DNA of 64,000 nucleotides from CAKVLG01 sp045637805 (lineage in GTDB: Bacteria > Bacillota > Clostridia > Christensenellales > UBA1242). Shown here in pieces: positions 1 through 8,279 of this stretch. Location: assembly GCA_045637805.1 (NCBI GenBank), contig JAZUAE010000012.1, forward strand, positions 62,001 to 126,000. Reading direction: 5' to 3'. Each line of letters opens with the position of its first letter. Position 1 is the first letter of the stretch. The notes below the pieces were generated by a model. It ran no database searches. It was not told the origin of the DNA and worked only from the letters and a program-made list of their open reading frames with translations. Made by a program: the position numbers and the translations under genes.

Positions 1-324
1 ATGCTTGATCGCGCAAAACATAAACCAACCGAGCTTTCTGGTGGTCAGCAACAGCGTGTTGCTATCGCACGCGCCTTAGCTACGCACCCATCTGTAATCT
101 TGGCTGATGAGCCTACAGGAAACCTTGATTCAAAGACCGGTAGTGAAGTTATGGAAATTTTGACACGTTTGAATAAAGAACTTGGCACAACAATTATTCT
201 CATTACTCACGATGCAGACGTTGCTAGCCATGCTAATCGTATTATTAAAATACACGATGGAAAGGTTGCAGGAGACGAAATAAAGAAAGGTCGCAAGAAA
301 AAAGTGAAGAGGGAGGAGGTTTAA
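1..324 (+). CDS. ABC transporter ATP-binding protein, MacB/LolD type (5' truncated by window)
   Basis: This is the C-terminal half of an ABC ATPase that would power the permease encoded next. The signature LSGGQQQRVAIARAL is at residues 13-27, Walker B with LADEPTGNLDS at about 34-44, and the H-loop ITHD at about 67-70. The TGNLDS form is typical of the MacB/LolD/FtsE branch. Walker A is missing because the gene begins before the window, so the ATG at position 1 is unlikely to be the true start. A lysine-rich tail (KKGRKKKVKREE) closes the protein. One base separates the stop from the permease start, so the two are surely co-transcribed and co-translated. Confidence 0.93.
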   Translation: MLDRAKHKPTELSGGQQQRVAIARALATHPSVILADEPTGNLDSKTGSEVMEILTRLNKELGTTIILITHDADVASHANRIIKIHDGKVAGDEIKKGRKKKVKREEV

Positions 325-325
325 T

Positions 326-1918
326 ATGCTTGGTAATGCAATAAAAATGGCGTTTAAATCCCTTTGGACTTCAAAGATGCGTACTTTTCTTACAATGCTG
401 GGTGTTATTATTGGTGTTACAACTGTAGCGCTTTTAACCACAGTGTCTAACGGCGCAACACAGTCTATTATGGATGCTCTTGGCAGAGAAAGCAGAATGA
501 TTACACTTCTAACTTCAAGCACAAAGAAATCATTTACCTTGACTGAGTTAAATGCTCTTGCTAGTGGTCTTGAAAAAAACGAAGCAAATGGCACATTTAC
601 CTATACAGCAGTTGCGAAAGGAGATGTGGTAATTGAAAAATCTTCTCACAAAATAAATGGAGAATTTAATGGAGAAGCTTTAGTGTTTAGAATTGGTTCT
701 ACGGTCAATGCTGTAGATGATAAGTTTGTTGAGCTTCGAGATTTGAAAGTAGATGGACGTTTTGCTCAAGCTGCAGATGAGTGTGTAGTTGATAGGGAAT
801 TTATAAATGCATTTCTTAAAGGGAAATCAGATAGTGAGGTTTTAAATAGTACAGTTTTTCTTGGTGGAAAAATTGCGACGTATAACTATTCTTTTAAATC
901 TAAAGTTAAAGCCGATATCGAAGAGTTTCATAAAGAACTTGTGAAAATGCTTGATGAAAAAGGGTATACAGGCGAGATTCCTGAATATGATGAATCTTTA
1001 ATAATTGAAGATGGCGAGTATTTTGTTTATGAGTCTTATGTAGACCCTATTGAAAGTCTTGACCCAGATTCTCTTCTTACTCGTGTCTATAACCATATTG
1101 ATGGTTTAGATTATGAGTTTGCCGAAGGTTATTCTGTTACAATCGATGAAACATTTGAAGGTGGTAAAGATTATGAAATAGTTGGAATTTTAGTAGAAGA
1201 AGATGCTGCGCTCATGGGCTCAGGTGATACTCAATCAAACATGGGGCAAGTGGGTGGTAACATAGGCGCACTTATAGAATATAGTAAACGTAAACAAGGT
1301 AATGTTTATGTTACGTTTAGTGATGATAATGCTCACTTCTTCGAGAAAGATGTTATTGAAGATGTACAACTTAATGGTGCATACTTTCTTTTTGATAGTG
1401 AAGATGTGATTGATGCTGCTTCTATAAATATGGGGCTAGGCATGATGAACTTAGGTTTTCCTAACTTGTTTGAAGATTTTATGATTATACCTATGAAAAC
1501 CGTTTCTCAAATTATGGGTGCAACTATGGATATTTTAACAATTATGCTTACAGTAATTGCTTCGATATCTCTCATAATCGGTGGTATAGGCATTATGAAT
1601 ATTATGCTTGTTGCTGTAACCGAACGTACTCGTGAGATAGGTATTAGAAAAGCTATCGGTGCTAAAAAATCTAGTATTAGACTTCAATTCTTAATCGAGG
1701 CTTTGATTGTAAGTTTAATAGGCGGCGGAATAGGCCTTTTTATATCGTTTATCGGTTCGCTTATCATAGGCTCTGTTATGGGAATAGCTCTTGCAATGCC
1801 TCTTTGGGTTATTGCGATGAGTCTTGGATTCTGTGTTCTTATCGGCGTTATATTTGGTATGTATCCAGCAATCAAGGCTTCTAACCTTATGCCTATTGAC
1901 GCACTTCGCCATGACTAA
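326..1918 (+). CDS. ABC transporter permease, MacB/FtsX family
   Basis: A 530-residue permease that pairs with the upstream ATPase. One membrane segment lies at about residues 18-42 (LTMLGVIIGVTTVALLTTVS), followed by a large extracellular MacB-like domain of about 340 residues. Three C-terminal membrane segments form the FtsX domain. The FtsX hallmark GGIGIMNIMLVAVTERTREI and the following IGIRKAIGA are intact. An AGGGAGGAGG site sits at the end of the ATPase gene, just before the ATG. Such pairs act as mechanotransmission exporters of peptides, lipoproteins or drugs; the substrate cannot be read from sequence. The stop overlaps the stop of the next gene on the other strand by 4 bases, and I see no terminator. 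Confidence 0.93.
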   Translation: MLGNAIKMAFKSLWTSKMRTFLTMLGVIIGVTTVALLTTVSNGATQSIMDALGRESRMITLLTSSTKKSFTLTELNALASGLEKNEANGTFTYTAVAKGDVVIEKSSHKINGEFNGEALVFRIGSTVNAVDDKFVELRDLKVDGRFAQAADECVVDREFINAFLKGKSDSEVLNSTVFLGGKIATYNYSFKSKVKADIEEFHKELVKMLDEKGYTGEIPEYDESLIIEDGEYFVYESYVDPIESLDPDSLLTRVYNHIDGLDYEFAEGYSVTIDETFEGGKDYEIVGILVEEDAALMGSGDTQSNMGQVGGNIGALIEYSKRKQGNVYVTFSDDNAHFFEKDVIEDVQLNGAYFLFDSEDVIDAASINMGLGMMNLGFPNLFEDFMIIPMKTVSQIMGATMDILTIMLTVIASISLIIGGIGIMNIMLVAVTERTREIGIRKAIGAKKSSIRLQFLIEALIVSLIGGGIGLFISFIGSLIIGSVMGIALAMPLWVIAMSLGFCVLIGVIFGMYPAIKASNLMPIDALRHD

Positions 1919-2235
1919 AGATTTATTTTTATATAATACTTGGGAGAGCGGCTGTTTATTTGTTTTATATCAATAAACTTTGCTTTTTCAAGATCGCGCA
2001 GTAGCATTAATGCTCTGCGCTTTTTTATGTCGAGAATGGGTAAGTCTTGAACAATTTTGTTGCAGGTTATTAGCCAGTATGTGTTGCCGTTTTGATCTAA
2101 TTTTCTTGAGGCTCTTCCGCTTGCGAAAAATTGTATTAAGTAATCTAGTAAGAATAGATGATTTAGCTTTAATCCCTTTTTAATAACTCGTTTTTGCATA
2201 ATATCAAAGCTGTCAAATTTTAATAGTTCACGCAT
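1915..2235 (-). CDS. Small winged-helix protein of unknown role
   Basis: A 106-residue protein with a perfect AAGGAGG site seven bases before its ATG, which makes it a real gene despite its small size. The segment with DLPILDIKKRRALMLLRDLE, followed by a short hydrophobic strand pair ending in YYIKINL, looks like a winged helix of the type found in DnaD-like and RepA-like replication proteins. The N-terminal half has LFLLDYLIQFFASGR and a short strand pair (TYWLITCNKIV), as in those domains. No enzymatic motif is visible. It is convergent with the permease and divergent from uvrB. The DNA-binding role is inference. Confidence 0.75.
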   Translation of the reverse strand: MRELLKFDSFDIMQKRVIKKGLKLNHLFLLDYLIQFFASGRASRKLDQNGNTYWLITCNKIVQDLPILDIKKRRALMLLRDLEKAKFIDIKQINSRSPKYYIKINL

Positions 2236-2332
2236 ATTGCCTCCTTTACATGGTTAGTTTATCACGACTCATATTTTTTGACTTTTTTAAGTGACAGTTT
2301 TTAAAACACTAGTAAATTATGAAACAATAGGT

Positions 2333-2338
2333 TATAAT
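2333..2338 (+). promoter_or_regulatory. -10 box of uvrB, abutting the start codon
   Basis: TATAAT ends only 8 bases before the uvrB ATG and there is no Shine-Dalgarno sequence in between. Transcription from this box would start at or within two bases of the ATG. No good -35 box is seen at 16-18 bp. Confidence 0.6.
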
Positions 2339-2346
2339 AAAACTGT

Positions 2347-4326
2347 ATGGCAAAGGAAAAACAAGAGAAAAAATTTGAGATTGTTTCTAAGTATAAGCCT
2401 ACTGGTGACCAGCCACAAGCTATAGATAGCTTAGTGCAAGGGTTAAATGACGGACTTAGAACACAGGTGTTGCTCGGTGTTACTGGATCGGGTAAAACTT
2501 TTACTATGGCTAATATTATACAGCGAGTTCAAAGACCTACGCTGATTATTGCTCACAATAAAACCTTAGCAGCTCAGCTTTGTAATGAGCTCCGTGAAAT
2601 TTTTCCAAATAACAGTGTTAATTATTTTGTTTCTTACTATGATTACTATCAACCTGAGGCTTATATTGTAAGCTCAGATACATATATTGAGAAAGAACTT
2701 TCAATCAATGATGAAATCGATAAACTCAGGCACGCTGCGACGTGTTCACTTTTTGAAAGAAAAGATGTTATAATTGTTGCTTCGGTGTCTTGTATATATG
2801 GTCTTGGTGAGCCTGAAATGTATAAAAAAAGTGTTATTTCGCTCGCACCAGGGTTTACTCTTTCAAGAGAGGAATTGATATCTAGACTGGTGGAAAATCA
2901 ATATAAAAGAAACGATTTTGCTTTTACTCGTGGTACGTTTAGAGTGCGTGGTGACACAGTGGATATATTCCCAGCCGACATGAGTGAAAAGGCTATTAGA
3001 GTTGAATTGTTTGGCGATGAAATTGACGCTCTCAGTGAAATAGAAGTTGTTTCTGGGAAAAAGACTGCTTCTCTTTCGCATTTTGCAGTTTATCCAGCAA
3101 CACATTATGTTGTTGGTGGAAAAGAGGGTATGGAGCGTATCCTTGAAGAAATGCAAAGCGATATGGAAAAAGAAGTTAAAGCTTTTGAAGAACGTGGAAA
3201 ATTGATTGAGGCACAAAGACTTCGTGAGAGAGTTTCTTATGATATTGAGATGATTCGTGAAATGGGTTATACAAACGGTATTGAAAACTATTCAAGATAT
3301 TTTGATGGTAGAAGACCGGGTGATACACCATATACCTTATTTGATTATTTTCCAGACGATATGTTATTACTAATAGATGAAAGTCATATAACCATACCGC
3401 AGATTCGTGCGATGTATAACGGCGATAGGGCAAGAAAAGACAATTTGGTTGGTTATGGTTTTAGGCTTAAAAGTGCTTATGATAATAGACCTCTTGAGTT
3501 TGATGAGTTTGAACGCAAGTGGAGTCAGCTTATTTGTGTTTCTGCAACACCGGGACCTTACGAAATGCAGCGCGCGGACAATGTAGCTGAGCAAATAATT
3601 CGTCCTACAGGCTTAATAGATCCTAAAATAGTTGTTAAGCCTAGCAAAAACCAGATTGATGATTTAATGAGTGAAATAAATAAAACAATTGAGTCTGGTG
3701 GTAGGGCGCTTGTTACTACATTGACCAAGAAAATGGCTGAGAGTTTATCTCAATACTTGCTTGAGCGTGGCATAAAAACAACATATCTTCATAGTGAAAT
3801 TGTTGCTCTTGAAAGGCTTGACATTATAAATAAGTTAAGGTCGGGTGAAACGGACGTTATTGTGGGCATTAATTTGCTTCGTGAGGGGCTTGATTTGCCT
3901 GAGGTTAAACTTGTTGCAATACTAGATGCTGATAAAGAAGGATTCCTCAGAAGTGAGGGTGCTTTGATCCAGACTATCGGTAGGGCGGCACGAAACGCAG
4001 AAGGCAGAGTTATAATGTATGCTGATACTATGACTGATTCGATGAAAAATGCAATCAGTGAAACTGAGCGAAGACGTGAAATTCAAAAAGCGTATAATAA
4101 AGAGCATGGAATTACGCCTCAAACGATTATAAAAGGAATAAAAAATTCGCTTGTAATCACAACACCTATTACTGAAAAATATGGTAAACTTACTGAAAAA
4201 GAACGCAAGGCAAAAGTGGCGGAGTATGAGAGACTTATGAAGGCTGCTGTTGAAAAACTTGATTTCGAGTCGGCTATTGTGTATCGTGATAAAATTACAA
4301 AACTAGGAGAAAAGAATGGAAAATAG
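2347..4326 (+). CDS. uvrB: Excinuclease ABC subunit B
   Basis: The 659-residue damage-verification helicase of nucleotide excision repair, which receives DNA from UvrA and recruits UvrC. Walker A GVTGSGKT is at residues 44-51, and the beta-hairpin with FVSYYDYYQPEAY at about 94-106 inserts between the DNA strands. Superfamily 2 motifs DESH and QTIGRAARN are present, and the C-terminal UVR domain lies at about 620-655. Length matches the family. The start has no ribosome binding site and a TATAAT just upstream, suggesting a leaderless message. The stop overlaps the uvrA start by 11 bases. Confidence 0.98.
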   Translation: MAKEKQEKKFEIVSKYKPTGDQPQAIDSLVQGLNDGLRTQVLLGVTGSGKTFTMANIIQRVQRPTLIIAHNKTLAAQLCNELREIFPNNSVNYFVSYYDYYQPEAYIVSSDTYIEKELSINDEIDKLRHAATCSLFERKDVIIVASVSCIYGLGEPEMYKKSVISLAPGFTLSREELISRLVENQYKRNDFAFTRGTFRVRGDTVDIFPADMSEKAIRVELFGDEIDALSEIEVVSGKKTASLSHFAVYPATHYVVGGKEGMERILEEMQSDMEKEVKAFEERGKLIEAQRLRERVSYDIEMIREMGYTNGIENYSRYFDGRRPGDTPYTLFDYFPDDMLLLIDESHITIPQIRAMYNGDRARKDNLVGYGFRLKSAYDNRPLEFDEFERKWSQLICVSATPGPYEMQRADNVAEQIIRPTGLIDPKIVVKPSKNQIDDLMSEINKTIESGGRALVTTLTKKMAESLSQYLLERGIKTTYLHSEIVALERLDIINKLRSGETDVIVGINLLREGLDLPEVKLVAILDADKEGFLRSEGALIQTIGRAARNAEGRVIMYADTMTDSMKNAISETERRREIQKAYNKEHGITPQTIIKGIKNSLVITTPITEKYGKLTEKERKAKVAEYERLMKAAVEKLDFESAIVYRDKITKLGEKNGK

Positions 4327-7126
4327 TATCAAGATCTTTGGTGCGAAGGAGAATAACTTAAAAAATATTGACGTGGAGATTCCTCGTAATAAGTTAGTTG
4401 TGTTTACTGGACTTTCAGGTTCGGGAAAATCATCGCTAGCTTTTGACACACTCTTTGCTGAGTGTCAGCGAAAGTTTATGGAGTCACTTTCAAGCTATGC
4501 GCGTCAATTCTTGGGCATGATGAAAAAACCAGATGTTACTAAAATTGTAGGTACCTCGCCAGCTATTGCTATAGATCAAAAAACAACTTCTTCTAATCCT
4601 AGGTCTACAGTTGGAACAATTACTGAAATCTATGATTATCTTAGATTATTATATGCGTCAATAGGTAGACCTTACTGTGTAAATTGTGGCAAAGAGATTA
4701 CTTCTATATCCATTGATAATGTTGTAGATAAAGTTAAATCAGATTGTTTGGGTAAGAAAATTATTATTATGGCACCAGTTGTACGCAATCGTAAAGGTGA
4801 GTATGTTAAACAGTTAGAGGGTTATAGAAAATCAGGATTTGTTAGAGTCAGGGTAGATGGCGAGGATAGATTGCTGGAAGAAGATATCGTGCTTGACAAG
4901 CAGAAAAAACACACGATTGAAGTGGTTGTTGATAGGCTTATAGGAAAGGAAGATATGGATTCTCGACTTACAAGCTCTATTGAAACAGCTGTGCGTTTGG
5001 CTGACGGTTTAGTGCTAGTTTCTATTGATGGCGTTGACAATTTATATTCAACAAAGCACGCTTGCTCTGAATGTGGATTTGCTTTCCCAGAGCTTTCACC
5101 AAGAATGTTCTCTTTTAATACACCATTCGGTGCTTGTCCAGAATGTACGGGGCTTGGTAGCAGTTTGGAAGTTGACGAAAAACTTATAATGCCAAATATG
5201 GAACTTTCTATTAATCAAGGCGGCGTGAAAGTTCATGGATTTGGTGATGGCAGCTTTGCAAAAATGTATTTTAGGGCGCTTTCAAAGAAATATAAATTTA
5301 GTCTAGACACTCCACTTAAGGATTTGCCTAATGAAATTATAGATATTATTCTTTATGGAAATGACGGCGAAAAACTTGATCTTAGTTATGAGTCTAAAAA
5401 TTTCAGCGGAAGTTATAAAGGTTCGTTTGAGGGTGTCGTTAATATAATAAAACGTAGATACCGTGAATCGTCTAGCGATTATGCCAAAGCTGAAATGGAA
5501 AAAGTTATGATAAACAGACCTTGCAAAGCCTGCAAGGGAAGAAGATTGAATACTACTGCGCTTTCTGTTAAAATAGGAGGCTTAAATATTGCTGAACTTT
5601 GCGATTTGAGTGTTATTAAAATTTCTGCATTCTTTGACGAATTAAAGCTTACAAGCAAGGAGACAAAGATTGCAAGCACTCTTCTTCGTGAAATAAACGA
5701 ACGAATTAAGTTTTTGGTAGATGTGGGGCTTGGATACTTAACACTCTCACGTTCTAGTGGTACGCTTTCTGGTGGCGAAGCACAACGCATTAGACTCGCA
5801 TCGCAAATAGGTAGCGGTCTCGTTGGTGTACTGTATGTTCTTGATGAGCCAAGTATAGGTCTTCACCCAAGGGATACGGCAAAACTTATTAAATCACTTA
5901 AAAAATTGCGTGATTTAGGAAATACTGTTGTCATAGTTGAACATGATGAGGAAACTATTAGACAAGCAGATTACATCGTAGATATAGGACCTAAAGCGGG
6001 TGTACACGGTGGAAAAGTTGTTGCAGCTGGAACGCTTAAAGATATTATGAGCAATCCAAAGTCTTTAACCGGAAAATATTTATCTGGTGAGCTTGCTATA
6101 GATATTCCTCAAAATAGGCGTAAACCAGGTGAAAAATGGCTTAGTATTATTGATGCATCGCAAAACAATTTAAAACACGTAAATGTCGAAATTCCACTTG
6201 GTTTATTTACTGCTGTTACCGGCATTTCTGGATCGGGTAAGAGTAGTCTTATTAATGAATGTTTATATCCAGTGCTTGCAAATAGGTTGAACAGGGCTAG
6301 AGTCCCAGAGGGAAAAGTTGCTGAAGTTTGTGGCATTGAACACTTAGACAAAGTGGTTGTAATTGACCAAACACCTATAGGTAGAACTCCGAGAAGTAAC
6401 CCTGCAACATATACTGGCGTGTTTACAGCAATTCGTGAACTTTTCGCTTCAACTCCTGATGCGAAAGAAAGAGGATATACTCCAGGTAGATTTTCGTTTA
6501 ATGTAGCTGGTGGTAGATGTGAAGATTGTGGTGGTGATGGCTTGCATAAGATTGAAATGCATTTTATGCCAGATGTGTATGTAACCTGCGAAACTTGTGG
6601 CGGAAAGAGATATAATAGGGAGACGCTAGAAGTAAAATATAAAGGAAAAAACATAAGCGACGTCCTAGATATGACCATTGAGGAGGCATTGACATTCTTT
6701 GAGAATTTGCCAAGTATTAGAAACAAAATTCAAGCATTATTTGATGTTGGTCTTGGATATATAAAGCTTGGTCAGCCTGCCACAACATTATCAGGCGGTG
6801 AGGCTCAAAGGGTTAAGCTTGCAACTGAGCTTTCAAAGCGTGCAACTGGTAAAACTATATACATATTAGATGAGCCAACAACTGGATTGCATTCATACGA
6901 CGTACAAAAATTGATTAATATTCTACAAAAGCTAGTAAATACAGGAAACACGGTACTTGTAATCGAACACAATACTGATGTTATTAAAGTCGTAGACTAT
7001 ATTATTGATCTTGGTCCAGAAGGTGGGGATAAAGGCGGCAAAATTGTGGCAAAAGGTTCACCTGAAGAAATTGCGAAAGTTAAATCTAGTAGTACGGGCG
7101 AAGTATTACGTTCAATTTTAAAGTAA
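4316..7126 (+). CDS. uvrA: Excinuclease ABC subunit A
   Basis: The 936-residue DNA-damage sensor ATPase that loads UvrB. It has two ABC modules: Walker A GLSGSGKSS at about 32-40 and GISGSGKSS at about 639-647, and signatures LSGGEAQRIRLASQ at about 484 and LSGGEAQRVKLATE at about 824. Zinc-binding CxxC pairs are present, including CSECGF..CPECTG and the C-terminal CEDCGGDG..CETCGGK module needed for damage sensing. The ATG lies inside the end of uvrB with an AGGAGA site 5 bases upstream, so the two subunits are translationally coupled. A terminator follows. Confidence 0.98.
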   Translation: MENSIKIFGAKENNLKNIDVEIPRNKLVVFTGLSGSGKSSLAFDTLFAECQRKFMESLSSYARQFLGMMKKPDVTKIVGTSPAIAIDQKTTSSNPRSTVGTITEIYDYLRLLYASIGRPYCVNCGKEITSISIDNVVDKVKSDCLGKKIIIMAPVVRNRKGEYVKQLEGYRKSGFVRVRVDGEDRLLEEDIVLDKQKKHTIEVVVDRLIGKEDMDSRLTSSIETAVRLADGLVLVSIDGVDNLYSTKHACSECGFAFPELSPRMFSFNTPFGACPECTGLGSSLEVDEKLIMPNMELSINQGGVKVHGFGDGSFAKMYFRALSKKYKFSLDTPLKDLPNEIIDIILYGNDGEKLDLSYESKNFSGSYKGSFEGVVNIIKRRYRESSSDYAKAEMEKVMINRPCKACKGRRLNTTALSVKIGGLNIAELCDLSVIKISAFFDELKLTSKETKIASTLLREINERIKFLVDVGLGYLTLSRSSGTLSGGEAQRIRLASQIGSGLVGVLYVLDEPSIGLHPRDTAKLIKSLKKLRDLGNTVVIVEHDEETIRQADYIVDIGPKAGVHGGKVVAAGTLKDIMSNPKSLTGKYLSGELAIDIPQNRRKPGEKWLSIIDASQNNLKHVNVEIPLGLFTAVTGISGSGKSSLINECLYPVLANRLNRARVPEGKVAEVCGIEHLDKVVVIDQTPIGRTPRSNPATYTGVFTAIRELFASTPDAKERGYTPGRFSFNVAGGRCEDCGGDGLHKIEMHFMPDVYVTCETCGGKRYNRETLEVKYKGKNISDVLDMTIEEALTFFENLPSIRNKIQALFDVGLGYIKLGQPATTLSGGEAQRVKLATELSKRATGKTIYILDEPTTGLHSYDVQKLINILQKLVNTGNTVLVIEHNTDVIKVVDYIIDLGPEGGDKGGKIVAKGSPEEIAKVKSSSTGEVLRSILK

Positions 7127-7129
7127 AAG

Positions 7130-7135
7130 TATAAA
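7130..7135 (+). promoter_or_regulatory. Possible -10 box ahead of the DUF421 gene
   Basis: TATAAA followed by AT lies just before the uvrA terminator hairpin. Transcription from it would begin inside the hairpin and could feed the DUF421 gene. No convincing -35 box, so this is tentative. Confidence 0.3.
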
Positions 7136-7162
7136 ATGCTACCAAAGTGGGTAGCATTTTTT
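7136..7162 (+). terminator. Rho-independent terminator after uvrA
   Basis: Eight-base-pair stem ATGCTACC / GGTAGCAT with a 6-base loop, followed by a T tract. The next gene's ATG lies 3 bases past the T tract, so readthrough or the internal -10 must supply its message. Confidence 0.8.
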
Positions 7163-7164
7163 AT

Positions 7165-7890
7165 ATGGCAATTATGTTACTTAGGTCGGTGATAATATAT
7201 ATTTTAGTATTGCTCGTAATTCGTTTTATGGGTAAGCGTCAAGTAGGGGAAATGCAGCCTTTTGAGCTCGTGATAACCCTTATTATTGCTGACCTTGCTT
7301 GTATTCCTATGAGTGAAATATCTGTGCCTTTATTTCATGGAATAGTTCCTATTCTATCATTGATGATTTTACACTTTATTATTTGTTTTGTTTCAAGGAA
7401 AAGTATTAAGTTTAGGTATCTCATTTCAGGTAGACCTGCTATTGTTATAACTCCAAATGGAATCAATTTTAAGGAACTTCAAAAACTCAATATGACCATT
7501 GATGATTTGATTGAAGCAATGCGTGGAGCAGGGTATTTTAAAGTGGAAGAAATTGCCTATGCAATCATTGAAACTAATGGAAGTATGTGTGTTTTGCCAA
7601 AGGCTGGTAATACGCCTGTAACTCGCGAAGACCTGAAAATATCGAGCATTGACAGTGCTATGTCTGTCAATATAGTCCTTGATGGAGTGCTTTTAAAGGA
7701 GAATGTTAAACTTGCAAAAGTTGATGAAAAATTCTTTGATGAATGTTACAGGAAAGCGAATATAAAAAACTATAAGGATATACTATTACTAGCCATTGAT
7801 AATAATGGTGATTGCTTTTTGCAGCCAAAAAATGATAGTGGATATATAACCTTTTCGTATAAAAATTATACGGGAGGTGAAAACTGGTGA
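7165..7890 (+). CDS. DUF421 (YetF-type) membrane protein
   Basis: A 241-residue membrane protein with three N-terminal membrane helices (about residues 5-80), then the family hallmark FMGKRQVGEMQPFELVITLIIAD and a soluble C-terminal domain. DUF421/YetF proteins are common in spore-formers; their molecular role is not settled. Neither candidate start (ATG 7165, or GTG 7147 inside the terminator stem) has a ribosome binding site. I chose 7165 because it precedes the first membrane helix directly. The stop overlaps the next start (GTGA), and DUF421/DUF4363 pairs are a recurrent arrangement in Clostridia. Confidence 0.85.
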   Translation: MAIMLLRSVIIYILVLLVIRFMGKRQVGEMQPFELVITLIIADLACIPMSEISVPLFHGIVPILSLMILHFIICFVSRKSIKFRYLISGRPAIVITPNGINFKELQKLNMTIDDLIEAMRGAGYFKVEEIAYAIIETNGSMCVLPKAGNTPVTREDLKISSIDSAMSVNIVLDGVLLKENVKLAKVDEKFFDECYRKANIKNYKDILLLAIDNNGDCFLQPKNDSGYITFSYKNYTGGENW

Positions 7891-8279
7891 AAAGATGGAT
7901 AATAATTATTTCCATTGTTTTGATATTGATTGCTGGTTGCATATTTGAAGGTGTATATACGAATAAATCCTTTGACTATCTAGAAGAACGTTTAGAGGTT
8001 GTGGCTTTAACGCTTACAAAAGACAAGGAAAAAATTGACACTCCTGAAAATATTAAACTTGTTAAAGACTTGCATCAAGAGTGGCATGAAAGATTGAAGT
8101 TTTTAAGAGCATTTATTTGGCATTCAAGCAACAAAGATATTGAAATAGGGCTAGCACGCGCTGAACAATATATTATTGAAAACAATTATACCGAGGCTGT
8201 TGTTGAAATTTATTCACTTATTCATTATTCAAAGCATTATTCGGACGATTTTAGGGTTTCGTTGGAAAATATTTTTTAA
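7887..8279 (+). CDS. DUF4363 membrane-anchored protein
   Basis: A 130-residue protein with one N-terminal membrane segment (residues 4-21, WIIIISIVLILIAGCIF) and a helical outside domain rich in charged residues. It starts with GTG, preceded by GGGAGGTG at good spacing and overlapping the stop of the DUF421 gene. A cysteine at residue 18 after LIAG resembles a lipobox, but the family is usually described as membrane-spanning. No catalytic motif. Its 3' end overlaps the convergent flippase gene by 29 bases with no terminator between them. Confidence 0.8.
   Translation: MKRWIIIISIVLILIAGCIFEGVYTNKSFDYLEERLEVVALTLTKDKEKIDTPENIKLVKDLHQEWHERLKFLRAFIWHSSNKDIEIGLARAEQYIIENNYTEAVVEIYSLIHYSKHYSDDFRVSLENIF

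Noticed and set aside
130..594. A 154-codon open frame on the minus strand across the ABC transporter genes
   Set aside because: Overlaps two clear genes on the other strand and lacks a start signal.
6109..6726. A 205-codon open frame on the minus strand inside uvrA
   Set aside because: It lies wholly within a strongly conserved coding sequence, has no ribosome binding site and its product resembles no protein; it is a shadow of uvrA codons.
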